From: Archangium sp.
Lineage (GTDB): Bacteria; Myxococcota; Myxococcia; Myxococcales; Myxococcaceae
Assembly: GCA_030681645.1 (NCBI GenBank)
Contig: JAUXRX010000037.1
Location: 1 to 64,000 of the forward strand
DNA length: 64,000 nt
Reading direction: 5' to 3'
Shown here: in pieces, positions 46,834-56,075 of the stretch
Position numbering within the stretch: position 1 is the stretch's first letter
Layout of the letters: each line of letters starts with the position of its first letter
Notes under the pieces: generated by a model
Databases searched by the model: none
What the model saw: only the letters and a program-made list of their open reading frames with translations
Told to the model about the DNA's origin: nothing
Program-made: the position numbers and the translations under genes

Positions 46834-47592
46834 GTGATCCCTCTCTCGCGCGAAACAGGCCAGGCGGCCGTGGAGACGGCGATCACGATGCCGCTCGCGC
46901 TCTTCATGGTGTTGGGCACCCTGCAGCTCTTCATGCTGCTGCAGGGGCGGCTCTTCGCAGAGCACGCGGCGTACTCCGCGGCGCGCGTGGGGGTGGTTCG
47001 CCACGGTGACTGCACGGCGATGACGCACGCGGCGATCGCGGCGCTGCTGCCCAGCTTCACCTCGTACCTGGGCGAGGCGACGGCCGGCGCCACGCCCGCA
47101 CAGAAGCTGGCCACCGCCTTCGCGCTGCGCACGCGCAACAAGCCCTTCGAGAACCAGTACGACCCGAACGCAGACGATCCGCACACCGGCGCGGTGGTGT
47201 GGATCTTCAGGCCCTCGCCGCGCGTCTCGCAGGTGAGCCGCCAGTCGGAAGACGACTTCGACGACCCCGACACCTCGGGGTACCGGCTCGAGCTGCGCGT
47301 CGTGTACTGGTACCCGCTGCGCATTCCGTTCGCGAACTGGGTGATGGCCACCATGTACCGGGCCTACTTCGGGCTGGGTGACTACACGAAGACCAACCCC
47401 CTCATGCCCACCCAGCAGGCGCGGTGGACGCAGTCGGGGGCGCGCTCGCTCGACGGCTTCCGCACCGAGTTCCTGCGCCGCTTCAACGCGCAGGAATACG
47501 TCTTCCCCGTGGTCGGCACCGCCGCCATGCGCATGATGACGCCCCCGCGCCGGGCGCTCTTCCGCCGTCAGAACTGCGAGCCCACCCCATGA
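46834..47592 (+). CDS. TadE-like pilin-family protein
   Basis: 252 residues. The N-terminal TadE-type segment (RETGQAAVETAITMPLALFMVLGTLQLF) has a Glu at the +5-like position and a hydrophobic helix, as in TadE/TadF pseudopilins processed by a prepilin peptidase. The large exported domain is unassigned. The GTG at 46834 is the first start that gives a short leader. The next gene starts inside the stop (ATGA overlap). No tad motor or secretin genes are seen nearby. Confidence 0.8.
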   Translation: MIPLSRETGQAAVETAITMPLALFMVLGTLQLFMLLQGRLFAEHAAYSAARVGVVRHGDCTAMTHAAIAALLPSFTSYLGEATAGATPAQKLATAFALRTRNKPFENQYDPNADDPHTGAVVWIFRPSPRVSQVSRQSEDDFDDPDTSGYRLELRVVYWYPLRIPFANWVMATMYRAYFGLGDYTKTNPLMPTQQARWTQSGARSLDGFRTEFLRRFNAQEYVFPVVGTAAMRMMTPPRRALFRRQNCEPTP

Positions 47593-49196
47593 TGATCGCC
47601 CGGCTTCGCGCGGCTCCGCGCGGTCAGAACATGGTGCTGCTCTCGCTCACCATGTTGTTCCTCGCCCTCATGGTCACGATGACCATCGGCCTGGGCCTGC
47701 GCATCCGCCAGAAGCACGAGCTGCAGAACCTCGCGGACGCGGCCGCGTATTCGAACGCGGTGCTGACCGCCCGCACCTTCAACAACATGGCGGCGATCAA
47801 CCGGCTCGAGGTCTCGTACTGGGTGGCGCAGTCGGCTGATCAGTCGCTCATCTCGTGGACGGGCTACGCGCGTGGGCTCGCCAACGCGCCCAGCAAAGCC
47901 GCCAACTCGCTCAGGGGGACCGCCTGTGTGACGCGGCTTCCCCTGGCCACCAGGAGCCAGGTGAGGACACAGCTCGGCCAGCTGTCCACCGACATCAGGG
48001 ACTACGTGAGGGACGAGCTCATCACTCCGGGCTGGCGCGACATGGACCGTGCGGCCGGCATCGAGTCCTGGGGAATCCAGCAGAGGATCGTCGCGCTTCG
48101 TTCCGAGCTGCAGGATCAGCGCGGCGAGTTCTACCGCCAGGTGAGGACCCAGCAGTTGACCCAGCAGATCATCGCCGAGTCGCAGCAGGACGACGTCTCG
48201 GTGGTCCTCCCGCCCGGGCCGGTGAACCAGCCCACCGGCGCGGCGGCGGTGTCGATGCGCGAGGTGGACTGCGACTTCAGTACCGGCGTCGACGAGTCGA
48301 TCACCGGCTTCGACACGCCCGCCGGCTCCGGGCTCTGCCTCCGCTCGACCTGGAGCCGCAACATGTACATGGCGGCGATGGGCTCTCGCGGCCACCCCTT
48401 CCTCGTGTCGAGGCCCGACCAGCCCACGAAGATCGTCGGCGACGTGAGCCGGATCGTCGCCAGGGGCAGCCGGCTGTCCCTCCAGATAGGCGGCAAAGGC
48501 GGGAGCGCGTACTGGGCCACCAGCGAGAACCACGGCGTCAGCTCGTCCGCCGCCCGTGCCTGGGGTGACGATCACGGCTCGATCACGCTGACCGCGGCGG
48601 GCTGCACCTGGACCGAGCAGGTGGGCGCGCACGTCATGTCGACCGACTACACGGACACGTCCGATGAGCACGTCTGGTATCCGTTGCTCGGGGCGACCGA
48701 GACGAAGGAAGAGAAGTACCACACCATGGGCAAGTGCGAGCCCTTCTGCCCCTCGGTCTGGGTGCGCACCGTCGGCTTCCAGCCCGACGAGTCGGCAGCG
48801 AACGTCTGGGGGCAGCCCAAGGCGGTGGTGGCGATCCAGCGCGATCTCACCATGAAGAAGTTCCCCTGGGAGCTGCACTTCAGCTTTCCCTTCAGCGCCA
48901 CCGGGCCCGCCAGCGAGTGGGACGGGCGCGGCCAGAAGCTGCACACCCGCGCCGGCAATGGCACCAGCATCGCTCGGCAAGCCGCCGTGGCGACGGGCAT
49001 CGCCTACTACCACCGCCGCGAGCACTGGGACGAGTTCCCCAACCTGCTCAACCCCTTCTGGCGCGCCACCCTCGTGCCCATCGACATCGACGACGCCCCC
49101 ACCGACATGGGCCGCGCCCTCCCGGGCAACGAGTACCGCTGGCAACGCGACGCGTACCAGGCGCTGCGCCAAGCCGGCTTCGAGGGGCTCCACTGA
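47589..49196 (+). CDS. TadG-like pilus assembly protein
   Basis: 535 residues. A basic leader (MMIARLRAAPRGQN) and a long hydrophobic helix are followed by HELQNLADAAAYSNAVLTARTFNNMAAINR, the TadG-type start of mature protein. A large, cysteine-containing surface domain follows, possibly with an adhesive role. It begins within the stop of the first TadE-like gene and ends 1 bp into the start of the second, so the three are coupled. Confidence 0.8.
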   Translation: MMIARLRAAPRGQNMVLLSLTMLFLALMVTMTIGLGLRIRQKHELQNLADAAAYSNAVLTARTFNNMAAINRLEVSYWVAQSADQSLISWTGYARGLANAPSKAANSLRGTACVTRLPLATRSQVRTQLGQLSTDIRDYVRDELITPGWRDMDRAAGIESWGIQQRIVALRSELQDQRGEFYRQVRTQQLTQQIIAESQQDDVSVVLPPGPVNQPTGAAAVSMREVDCDFSTGVDESITGFDTPAGSGLCLRSTWSRNMYMAAMGSRGHPFLVSRPDQPTKIVGDVSRIVARGSRLSLQIGGKGGSAYWATSENHGVSSSAARAWGDDHGSITLTAAGCTWTEQVGAHVMSTDYTDTSDEHVWYPLLGATETKEEKYHTMGKCEPFCPSVWVRTVGFQPDESAANVWGQPKAVVAIQRDLTMKKFPWELHFSFPFSATGPASEWDGRGQKLHTRAGNGTSIARQAAVATGIAYYHRREHWDEFPNLLNPFWRATLVPIDIDDAPTDMGRALPGNEYRWQRDAYQALRQAGFEGLH

Positions 49197-50236
49197 TGAG
49201 CCAGCGCATCGGAGCGAAGCGGAGAACTGGCCAGGGCGGAGCGACCAGAGACCCCGGAGCGGAGCCGGTACAGCGGAACGCTGTACCAGCCAGGCTCGGA
49301 GCGAAGCGGAGAACTGGCCAAGGCGGAGCGACCAGAGAGACAGGCCAGGCCACGCTGGAGCTGGCGCTCGGGAGCATCGTGTTCGTGGGCGTGCTGATGA
49401 TCGGCATCCACATGGCGGAGTACGCGCAGCTCTCGCTCAAGGTGCAGGACGCCCAGACCTTCGCGGTGTGGGAAGCGTCGGGCCGCCGGGTGCAGACCCG
49501 CGAGGTGAGCGGCGCGACCTCCACCACCCCGTTCAGTCGCACGCTCGACAACACCACCGGGGTGGCGCCGCGGGCCGCCCAGCGCTTCGCCGACTTCAAC
49601 GGGCTGGGCGACAGCTCGAACGGTGACGTGATCATCCGCGCCCTCACGGAGGGCAGCGGGGTGCAGGTCAGGTGCGAGGAAGACCGCTCGCTCGCCTACC
49701 TCGCCTCGCCGACGGCGCGGGTGGTGTACCAGGAGGAAGGTGGCCTGCGCTGCAGCGCGTCGGCCCAGGTGAAGGCCATCAACATTCCCCGGCGCTTCCT
49801 CCAGCGTGACAGCGGCGGGTTCTTCAGGGAGTCGATCGTCCGCAGCGCCCCCATTCCCGTGTGCGGGATGGGGCTCCCCGTCAACGGGGCCTGCCGCGGC
49901 GCGCTGGCGATCCTCACCAATGACTGGGGCCTGGCGAACGAGGAGACCGAGGAGTGCAAGAACACCTGCACCGCCTCACCGTATCGCGGCCTGGTGGAGT
50001 CGATGTTCGAAGGTGGCGGCACCAAGGGCGCCGACTTCGCGGCGAGGTACGCCGGGCCCCCGGGGACCACCGCCGACCGGTACCACTTCAGCTACTCGGG
50101 CGTGGAGTCGGGCATGGTCGACTACGTGGGCGGCGAGGGCACGCCGAACTTCATCACCGGCGGCGCGGGCGTCTCGGGGGGCATGGTGGAGAGGCTGAGC
50201 CACCCCAAGTGTTTCCTCGGGAAGAACTGTCCGTGA
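49196..50236 (+). CDS. TadE-like protein carrying an in-frame repeat insertion
   Basis: 346 residues. A TadE-like hydrophobic helix (TLELALGSIVFVGVLMIGIHMAEYAQ) starts only at about residue 53. The first 47 residues are encoded by a tandem modular repeat (49203-49343), which supplies two GAKRRTGQGGATR units. The RETGQA block that follows matches the start of the first TadE-like protein, so the original gene start probably lay close to it. The rest is an exported domain with several cysteines. It overlaps the TadG-like gene by 1 bp (TGATG). Confidence 0.78.
   Translation: MSQRIGAKRRTGQGGATRDPGAEPVQRNAVPARLGAKRRTGQGGATRETGQATLELALGSIVFVGVLMIGIHMAEYAQLSLKVQDAQTFAVWEASGRRVQTREVSGATSTTPFSRTLDNTTGVAPRAAQRFADFNGLGDSSNGDVIIRALTEGSGVQVRCEEDRSLAYLASPTARVVYQEEGGLRCSASAQVKAINIPRRFLQRDSGGFFRESIVRSAPIPVCGMGLPVNGACRGALAILTNDWGLANEETEECKNTCTASPYRGLVESMFEGGGTKGADFAARYAGPPGTTADRYHFSYSGVESGMVDYVGGEGTPNFITGGAGVSGGMVERLSHPKCFLGKNCP
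49203..49343. repeat. modular hairpin repeat, tandem copy B (inside a TadE-like gene)
   Basis: A partial unit (49203-49252) is followed by a full unit: GAGCGGAGCC, then a hairpin with 9-bp arms GGTACAGCG / CGCTGTACC (49267-49275 and 49279-49287) and loop GAA, then a 56-bp tail to 49343. The tail differs from copy A at only about three positions, while the stem differs at most positions but still pairs. It is read in frame. Confidence 0.82.
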
Positions 50237-50901
50237 TCGGAGCGGTGGTGGTGGTGGCGCTCGTCCTGGGCGCTCCCCTCGACGCAGGCCCGCCGCCGTT
50301 CTCGTGGGACGTGCCCGGTCAGCTCGAGCTGGTGCCGGTGGGGAAGAAGCTCGAGGGCGCGGGGCTGCCCATGGTGATCTTCCTGGCGAAGTCGAGCTGG
50401 GACCTCGACCGCCTGCTCCTTCACTACGCCGATCGCTTCGCCGCGGCGGGCTACTTCATTCCGCCGAAGATGGGCCGCATCAAGGGCCTCAAGCTGCCGC
50501 GGGTGGTCGCGCTCGACGACGTGCACATGGTGAGCTTCCTCGTCTACGGCTGGCCCGAGCCCGACGGCACCACCACCCTGGTGCTGGGCGGCGCCGACCT
50601 GAGGCACCGCAAGCCGGCACAGGCGGGTTCGCTGCCCGTCTTCCCCGGGGCGAAGGCGCCCACCAGCTTCGACGTCGAGTTCGCCACGGCGCTCTCGTTC
50701 ACCGCGAAGGCCACCCAGGAAGAGGTGATCGACTTCTACCGCTCGGTGCTGCCCTCGGGCGGGTGGAAGGAGCGCGAGCCGGGCACCTTCGTGAAGGGCG
50801 GCCGGGCGGTGCGCGTGCTGGCGAAGAAGCAGGGTGCGGAGCTCTCGGTGGTCGTGCTCGATCAAGCCGACGACGCACCGCTCAGCGCAGCACCGCCGTG
50901 A
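50233..50901 (+). CDS. secreted hypothetical protein, 222 aa
   Basis: A signal-like N-terminus (VIGAVVVVALVLGAPLDAG) with a GTG start that overlaps the previous stop as GTGA. The body is a soluble domain with segments such as FSWDVPGQLELVPVGKKLE and FYRSVLPSGGWKE. No family is recognised. Last gene of the TadE/TadG-like operon, so probably a periplasmic or surface partner of those proteins. Convergent to gspN. Confidence 0.72.
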   Translation: MIGAVVVVALVLGAPLDAGPPPFSWDVPGQLELVPVGKKLEGAGLPMVIFLAKSSWDLDRLLLHYADRFAAAGYFIPPKMGRIKGLKLPRVVALDDVHMVSFLVYGWPEPDGTTTLVLGGADLRHRKPAQAGSLPVFPGAKAPTSFDVEFATALSFTAKATQEEVIDFYRSVLPSGGWKEREPGTFVKGGRAVRVLAKKQGAELSVVVLDQADDAPLSAAPP

Positions 50902-50902
50902 C

Positions 50903-51847
50903 TCAGCGGAACTGGGGGCGCCCCAGGTAGCCGGTGAGCCGCCCCAGGCGCCACGTCGGGTCTTTCGGGTCGGCGCCGATCATCGAGAGCGCGCTGCCCA
51001 GCAGGCCGAGCCGCTTCTGGAACTCGGGGTCGGGCTTCACCCGCACCTCCACGTTCGGCTCGGAGTACTCGAGGCGCTTGGCCAGCTTCACCGTGCCACC
51101 GATGTTGACCTCGAGATCGGCGCTCTTGCTCTTGAATTCCTCGATGGTCGCCGCGCCCTTGTCGATCTTCACCTTCCCGGTGAGCTCACCCAGGAGGATC
51201 TTCGGCAGGTCGACCGGCGTCGGGTCGGGCCCGAACTGCGCGATGGTGATGTTCGCCGTGCCGCCGTTGATGGCGAGGCCCTTCGTCTCGAGGCTCATCG
51301 TGCCCGACGCCTGCGCCAGGTCCGGCTCGGCCTGCGCGTTGGGCGCCGCGCCCGCGAAGGGAATGGTGACGTCGAGGTGCGCTTCGATCTCACCCGCGAG
51401 GTCGACGCCCGACGAGGCCTTCAGGTTGCCCTTGGCCAGATCGATGCCTTCCACGTCGACGCGCAGGCGGCGCGTTCCGGTGAGGCCGGTGAGACGGCCG
51501 CTGACGTCACCGCCCAGCATGCTCAGCTTCACCGCCACGCCCGGGGGGAAGAACGACGGCCCCACCGAGAGCGAGTCGATCACCAGCGGCACCGGGGCAG
51601 GGGTGTCGTCGCCGGCCTTCAGCTCGAGCACCTTCGAGATCTCGACCTTGCTGGCGCGCACGGCGAAGAGCCCGGGCCCCAGCGAGCCCATGCGCAGCGC
51701 GTAGCCCTGGGTCAGCGCGATGCTGCGAAGGCTCTCCCGCGCGGTGTCATAGGGGAAGGTGAGGAAGAACGTCGCGACGAGCGCGAAGAGGGCGAAGGCG
51801 GTGTAGCCGACGATGCGCTTCCAGAGGCTGGTCTTCTTCTCGGCCAT
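50903..51847 (-). CDS. gspN: type II secretion protein GspN
   Basis: 314 residues. One N-terminal membrane segment (TAFALFALVATFFLTFPYDTA) is followed by a large periplasmic domain of the GspN/AsmA-like kind. It is the last gene of the secretion operon, after gspM, as in other deltaproteobacterial and myxobacterial loci. The role of GspN is accessory and not essential in several systems. The assignment rests on position, length and topology. Confidence 0.75.
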   Translation of the reverse strand: MAEKKTSLWKRIVGYTAFALFALVATFFLTFPYDTARESLRSIALTQGYALRMGSLGPGLFAVRASKVEISKVLELKAGDDTPAPVPLVIDSLSVGPSFFPPGVAVKLSMLGGDVSGRLTGLTGTRRLRVDVEGIDLAKGNLKASSGVDLAGEIEAHLDVTIPFAGAAPNAQAEPDLAQASGTMSLETKGLAINGGTANITIAQFGPDPTPVDLPKILLGELTGKVKIDKGAATIEEFKSKSADLEVNIGGTVKLAKRLEYSEPNVEVRVKPDPEFQKRLGLLGSALSMIGADPKDPTWRLGRLTGYLGRPQFR

Positions 51848-51853
51848 GATCTC

Positions 51854-52423
51854 TCACTTCAACTTGTAGGTGGCGACGGTCAGCCACGCGGTGACGGTGC
51901 CGTTCTCGGGAGTGGCGCTGTTGGGCCTGGGCTCGAGGCGCAGGTACTTCACCTTCACGATGCCGGGGCCGGCCTCGATCGCCTGGAGGAAGTCCACCAG
52001 CCGGTTCAGCTTCACGTCGGTGAGGGTCACCTCGACCGCGCTCTCCACGATCTTCGAGCCCTCCAGGGGCACGTCGGCCTTGGGGTTGATCGACGGCAGC
52101 TCGATGCCCGCGGGCTTGGCCTTCTCCTCGAGGTAGCTCACCAGGCGCACGTTCGACGCGCGGAGCTGCGCCTCGAGCGCGTCCTGCCTGGCCTTCGCGT
52201 CGCGGTAGCCGGCGGCCAGCGTCTGCACCTCGTCGAGCTTGAGCAGCTTCTCCGCGGTGCGGTGGCGGATCGCCTCGGCCTTGTTGCTGAACGAGAACGA
52301 CACCATGAAGACCACGAACACGGCGATGGCCAGCCCGGCGCCACCCACCATGCGCTTCTCGCGCGAAGAGAGCGCCCCGAAGGACGTCTGGATCGTCGCC
52401 TGCAGATCGGTGATGGCGCTCAT
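51854..52423 (-). CDS. gspM: type II secretion protein GspM (PilO-like)
   Basis: 189 residues. One membrane helix near the N-terminus (VGGAGLAIAVFVVFMVSF) is followed by a coiled coil and a ferredoxin-like periplasmic domain, the PilO/GspM architecture. It partners GspL in the inner-membrane platform and helps bind GspE. Its ATG overlaps the gspL stop as ATGA. Confidence 0.82.
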   Translation of the reverse strand: MSAITDLQATIQTSFGALSSREKRMVGGAGLAIAVFVVFMVSFSFSNKAEAIRHRTAEKLLKLDEVQTLAAGYRDAKARQDALEAQLRASNVRLVSYLEEKAKPAGIELPSINPKADVPLEGSKIVESAVEVTLTDVKLNRLVDFLQAIEAGPGIVKVKYLRLEPRPNSATPENGTVTAWLTVATYKLK

Positions 52424-54000
52424 CCCTGGGGTGCCTCCACGTCGGTCGGGCACTCGACCTGGATGTCGAGGCGGGTGGTCACCTTCGTGCCGTCCTTGCT
52501 CTTTTCCACCCGGCCCTCGTTCACTTCCTTGAAGCAGTTGTAGGTCTTGAGCGCGCCGATCAGCTCCTCGAGCGACTTGCTGTTCTCCGTCTCGCTGCGC
52601 AGCGAGATGCGATCGAGATCGATGACCACCTGGTCGAAGGTCACCTTCATGTCGGGCGGCACGTGCGAGGTGAGCTCGGCCAGCAGGGTGGCGGCGGTGC
52701 GCGGGGGAATGCCGGCGGCCGGGCTCCCCTGGCCCTTGAGCATCGAGAGGGCGATGGTGAAGTCCTTCTCGCACTTGCCCAGGATGCGCTGGGTCACGTC
52801 GCAGAGCACCGCGTCGACCTGCTTCTCCCGCCGCTCCAGCACCGAGTTGCGCACGATGCCGCTGGCGATGAGCAGCACGAAGAGCACCACCGCGAAGGCG
52901 GCGATCTGGCCGAGCTTGTCCGAGGCGAAGTCGAAGTCGCTCTTGAAGCCGAACTCGCCGCGCCGCAGGTTGAAGCGCGGGGCCTTCGCGCCGGTGGCCG
53001 TGCCGCGCAACGCCAGCGCGTACGCCTGCGCTGCTTCCTGGCGGCCCACCCCGAGCGCGTCGCGCGTCTCGCTGGGCAGCTCGAGCAGCTTGCAGGGCAG
53101 GTTGAGATCGCGCCCCAGCTGCTCGGCGATGCCGCGCAGCTTCGAGGTGCCGCCGCACAGCAGCAGCACGCCGATGGGGCGGTGCGCGCGGGCGTTGTAC
53201 GACTTGAGCGTCGAGCGCAGATCGCGCAGCACCGGCTGGAGCGCGCGCATGAACGCGCCGCCCGCCCGCTCGGCCTCGGCGCCCACCACCTCGGTGCCCA
53301 CCGCGCCGTGTTCCTCTTTCCAGGCCTGGGCGTCGGCGAGGCTGATCTTGAACTCGTTCGAGAGCGCCCTGGTCAGTGACCAGCCGCCGCCGGCGAAGGT
53401 GCGGGCGAACTCCACCGCGCCGCCGGGCTTGCCGATGGCCACGCTGCAGCGCTCGTGGCCGAGATCGAGAATGGCCACCGCCGCGTCGCCCTCGACCAGG
53501 GTGCCGGGCAGGGTGTTGAGCAGGCTCTGATAGACGAGCCCCGCGTGCGTGACGATGCGCGGGTCGAGCTTCACCTCGCGCAGTGCCTCGAGCATGGGCG
53601 CCAGCTCGGTCTTGCGCGCGACGCCGACCAGCAGCTGGGCGCCCTTGTCGTCGGCGATGCCCACCTGGTGATCGAACACCGCGTCGTCGAGATCGTAGGG
53701 GAGCTGGCTCTCGACCTCGAAGGCGAGCGTCGACTCGATCTTCTTCGGGTCGCTGAAGGGCAGCGAGATGGGGTGCGTGGCCAGGGTGGTGCCGGGCAGC
53801 GACACCACCACCGAGTCGACCAGCGCCGCGCCCTGCTCCACCAGCCGGGGCAGGGCGGCCTTGAGCCGGTCGATGGGCGTGCCGTCGGGCGGCACGGGGG
53901 CGGTGAGCCAGCTCTTCACGGTCGCCCCGCGATAGGTCGTCTCGACGATGACGGCCTTGAGCGTGTGGCTTCCCAAATCGAGGCCGAGGACGCGCGCCAT
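52420..54000 (-). CDS. gspL: type II secretion protein GspL (PilM-PilN fusion type)
   Basis: 526 residues. Residues 1-330 are an actin-like ATPase fold with GLDLGSHTLKAV, ILDLGHERCSVAI and LLCGGTSKLRG, all present as in PilM. A membrane helix (FAVVLFVLLIASGIV) follows at about residues 370-385, then a ferredoxin-like periplasmic domain as in PilN. Enterobacterial GspL has lost most of the nucleotide motifs, so this is the ancestral-looking form. It binds GspE and GspM. Confidence 0.87.
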   Translation of the reverse strand: MARVLGLDLGSHTLKAVIVETTYRGATVKSWLTAPVPPDGTPIDRLKAALPRLVEQGAALVDSVVVSLPGTTLATHPISLPFSDPKKIESTLAFEVESQLPYDLDDAVFDHQVGIADDKGAQLLVGVARKTELAPMLEALREVKLDPRIVTHAGLVYQSLLNTLPGTLVEGDAAVAILDLGHERCSVAIGKPGGAVEFARTFAGGGWSLTRALSNEFKISLADAQAWKEEHGAVGTEVVGAEAERAGGAFMRALQPVLRDLRSTLKSYNARAHRPIGVLLLCGGTSKLRGIAEQLGRDLNLPCKLLELPSETRDALGVGRQEAAQAYALALRGTATGAKAPRFNLRRGEFGFKSDFDFASDKLGQIAAFAVVLFVLLIASGIVRNSVLERREKQVDAVLCDVTQRILGKCEKDFTIALSMLKGQGSPAAGIPPRTAATLLAELTSHVPPDMKVTFDQVVIDLDRISLRSETENSKSLEELIGALKTYNCFKEVNEGRVEKSKDGTKVTTRLDIQVECPTDVEAPQG

Positions 54001-54003
54001 GGG

Positions 54004-55410
54004 TTATTCCTCTCTCCAGTAAACGAGCCGGCCGAGCGTGTCGTCGAGCCGCACGACCGCGGTGATGGTGCGCGTGACGTCACCGGCGCTGCCGGTGGCC
54101 CGCACCCGGTAGGTGGTGCTCTTGTCGCCGATGAAGGTGTTGCCCTGCACGTTGTTCTGAATGGTCGGGTTCACGGGGATCCCCGCGGCGCCGACCAGGT
54201 TGACGAAGTCGACGGCGCTCATGCCGAAGAGCGCGAACACGCGGGCCGAGCGGATCTTCTTGATCAGCGTGTCCATGAAGATGGGGTCGGCCATGCGCGG
54301 GTCGGGGCGGAGCGGGTCGGCCACCGAGCGGATCGCCACCTCGAGGAGGATGGGATCGTCGGTGTTGATGTTCAGGCGCGAGTTCACGTTCGGGTAGACG
54401 GTGAACTTCTCCTTGAACGCCGCCATGAAGCGGTCGTTCACCCCGTGCACCATGAACACCTCGTCGAGGCTGTCGAAGCGGGCGTTCTTCGCGCGGTACG
54501 CCGGGTCGTACTTCACGTAGCCGCCGTTCTCGTCGCTGAAGCCCTTGAGGAACGGGTCGCCGTTGGTGGAGAAGTTCAAGGTGCTGCCCGTCTCGTCTTC
54601 GTCGACCCAGTCGCGGAGGTTGGTGATCACCTCGACGGGGGTGAGCTTCACCCGGTTCGAGTCTTCCTTCTCGAAGAGGAACTCGTACTTCTTGTCGCCC
54701 AGCGTGGTGACCAGCTGGGCGAGCAGCGCGCGGGCGGCGCCCTGGGGCGCGTCGAGGCGCGCCAGGTTGATGCGCTCTTCCTCGTCGGTGATCACCGTGT
54801 CGAAGCAGCCGGTGAAGCTGCCGAAGCGCCGGGTGGACTGCGCCTCGCCGAGCTCGGGCATCTCCTTGTCGAAGTCGAACTTCTTGTCCAACGACGAGGT
54901 CTTCAGGGGCGCGCCCTTCTCGTCGTACTCGGGCACCATCTGCGCGAGCATGTGGCAGTCGATCTTCGCCATCTTCCACAGCTGGATCGACATGCTGCCG
55001 CCGCCAGCCGCGGGGGGCGCGGCGCCGGGGGTGCCCGGGGCTGTGGTGGGAGGCAGCCCCAGCGCCTGCGCGAGCCCCGGGGGCAGGCCGCCCATCAGCT
55101 GCTGGAGCATGCCCCCCAGGTTGGGGATCTGGATCGCGTCGAGCTGCTTCTGGAAGCGCAGCATCAGGCGCGCCATGCCGATGCCCGACTTGGCCAGGTA
55201 GTGCGCGCGGAGCTCGTCGCGCTGGTTGGTGGCCAGGCGCAGCTCGACCACCGAGTTGTAGCGGACCTCGTTGGCCACCAGCGCCAGCACCGCGATGCCC
55301 ACGAGCACCAGCAGCATGGCCACGCCACGCTCTGATTTCCTCCCTCTCCCCGCGCGCGGGGAGAGGGCCGGGGTGAGGGGCAGCGTGCCTGAGCGGAGCC
55401 GGTTCCTCAT
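54004..55410 (-). CDS. gspK: type II secretion minor pseudopilin GspK
   Basis: 468 residues, longer than the usual 300-330. The leader ends SERG, cleavage should follow G29, and the mature protein begins VAMLLVL, lacking Glu5 as GspK normally does. Residues of about 8-23 of the leader are encoded by a palindromic repeat. A large globular domain with a Gly/Pro-rich insert near residue 130 and the segment ARLDAPQGAARALL follows. It tops the pseudopilus with GspI and GspJ. Its ATG overlaps the gspJ stop. Confidence 0.88.
   Translation of the reverse strand: MRNRLRSGTLPLTPALSPRAGRGRKSERGVAMLLVLVGIAVLALVANEVRYNSVVELRLATNQRDELRAHYLAKSGIGMARLMLRFQKQLDAIQIPNLGGMLQQLMGGLPPGLAQALGLPPTTAPGTPGAAPPAAGGGSMSIQLWKMAKIDCHMLAQMVPEYDEKGAPLKTSSLDKKFDFDKEMPELGEAQSTRRFGSFTGCFDTVITDEEERINLARLDAPQGAARALLAQLVTTLGDKKYEFLFEKEDSNRVKLTPVEVITNLRDWVDEDETGSTLNFSTNGDPFLKGFSDENGGYVKYDPAYRAKNARFDSLDEVFMVHGVNDRFMAAFKEKFTVYPNVNSRLNINTDDPILLEVAIRSVADPLRPDPRMADPIFMDTLIKKIRSARVFALFGMSAVDFVNLVGAAGIPVNPTIQNNVQGNTFIGDKSTTYRVRATGSAGDVTRTITAVVRLDDTLGRLVYWREE
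55342..55380. repeat. CCCTCTCCCC palindromic repeat, copy 5 (gspK leader)
   Basis: A perfect 26-bp palindrome (55342-55367) followed by CCGGGGTGAGGGG. It lies in frame inside the leader peptide of gspK, upstream of the prepilin peptidase site, so it should not alter the mature protein. Confidence 0.85.
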
Positions 55411-56075
55411 TCGTACCTCGGGAACTCGGTGTTCAACATGATGCGGGTCTGGGTGGTGTACTTGACCTCTTTGCCGCTCTCGTCGACCGCGGTCAGGGTG
55501 ATCTTCACGCGCGTGGGCAGGATGCTCTTGCGCTCGGTGCGCCGCGTGTCCCACTCGTCTTCCCACTGCTTGCGCTCGCTGTTCCAGTACTGGAACTCGA
55601 TCTTCCTGGCGCCCTCGAAGAGCGAGTCTTCGGTGCCGCCGCGCTCCATGCGCTCCTCGAGCAGCGCCTTCTCGCGGCGCACCAGGTCCATTCGGCCCTT
55701 CGCCTTCGGGTCGGGCGAGCTCTTCACCTGGTACTCGACGATCATCTGGTCCGATTCCTTGGCGTCGCCGTAGAGCCGCTGGTGCGAGAGGGTGCTGAAG
55801 AGCAGGGTGTCGCGCTTGCCCACGAAGTTGGTGGGGCGATCGTAGGCGTCGCGGTAGCGCTTGCTGTCGTAGCGATCGCTCACGTAGGCGGCGCCGATCT
55901 CGCGCACCATGCGGTTCATCGCGGCGCGGAGCATGCGGTAGTGCTCGGCCTGTCCCTCGATGATGTCCTTGTTCTGGATGGTGGTGTTGAAGCTCACGCC
56001 GATGATCACGCCGATGAACGAGGTGATCGCGATCGCGATCACCACCTCCATCAAGGTGAAGCCGCGCGTCTTCAT
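55407..56075 (-). CDS. gspJ: type II secretion minor pseudopilin GspJ
   Basis: 222 residues. Leader MKTRG, cleavage before FTLMEVVIAIAITSF with Glu5, the normal prepilin signature. The globular domain contains MLRAAMNRMVREIG and FEGARKIEFQYW, typical of GspJ. Forms the pseudopilus tip with GspI and GspK. Its ATG overlaps the gspI stop, and its stop overlaps the gspK start. Confidence 0.88.
   Translation of the reverse strand: MKTRGFTLMEVVIAIAITSFIGVIIGVSFNTTIQNKDIIEGQAEHYRMLRAAMNRMVREIGAAYVSDRYDSKRYRDAYDRPTNFVGKRDTLLFSTLSHQRLYGDAKESDQMIVEYQVKSSPDPKAKGRMDLVRREKALLEERMERGGTEDSLFEGARKIEFQYWNSERKQWEDEWDTRRTERKSILPTRVKITLTAVDESGKEVKYTTQTRIMLNTEFPRYE

Noticed and set aside
46834..50236. A complete Tad pilus locus
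   Set aside because: Only TadE/TadG-like proteins are present; no ATPase, platform, secretin or prepilin peptidase gene is found nearby.
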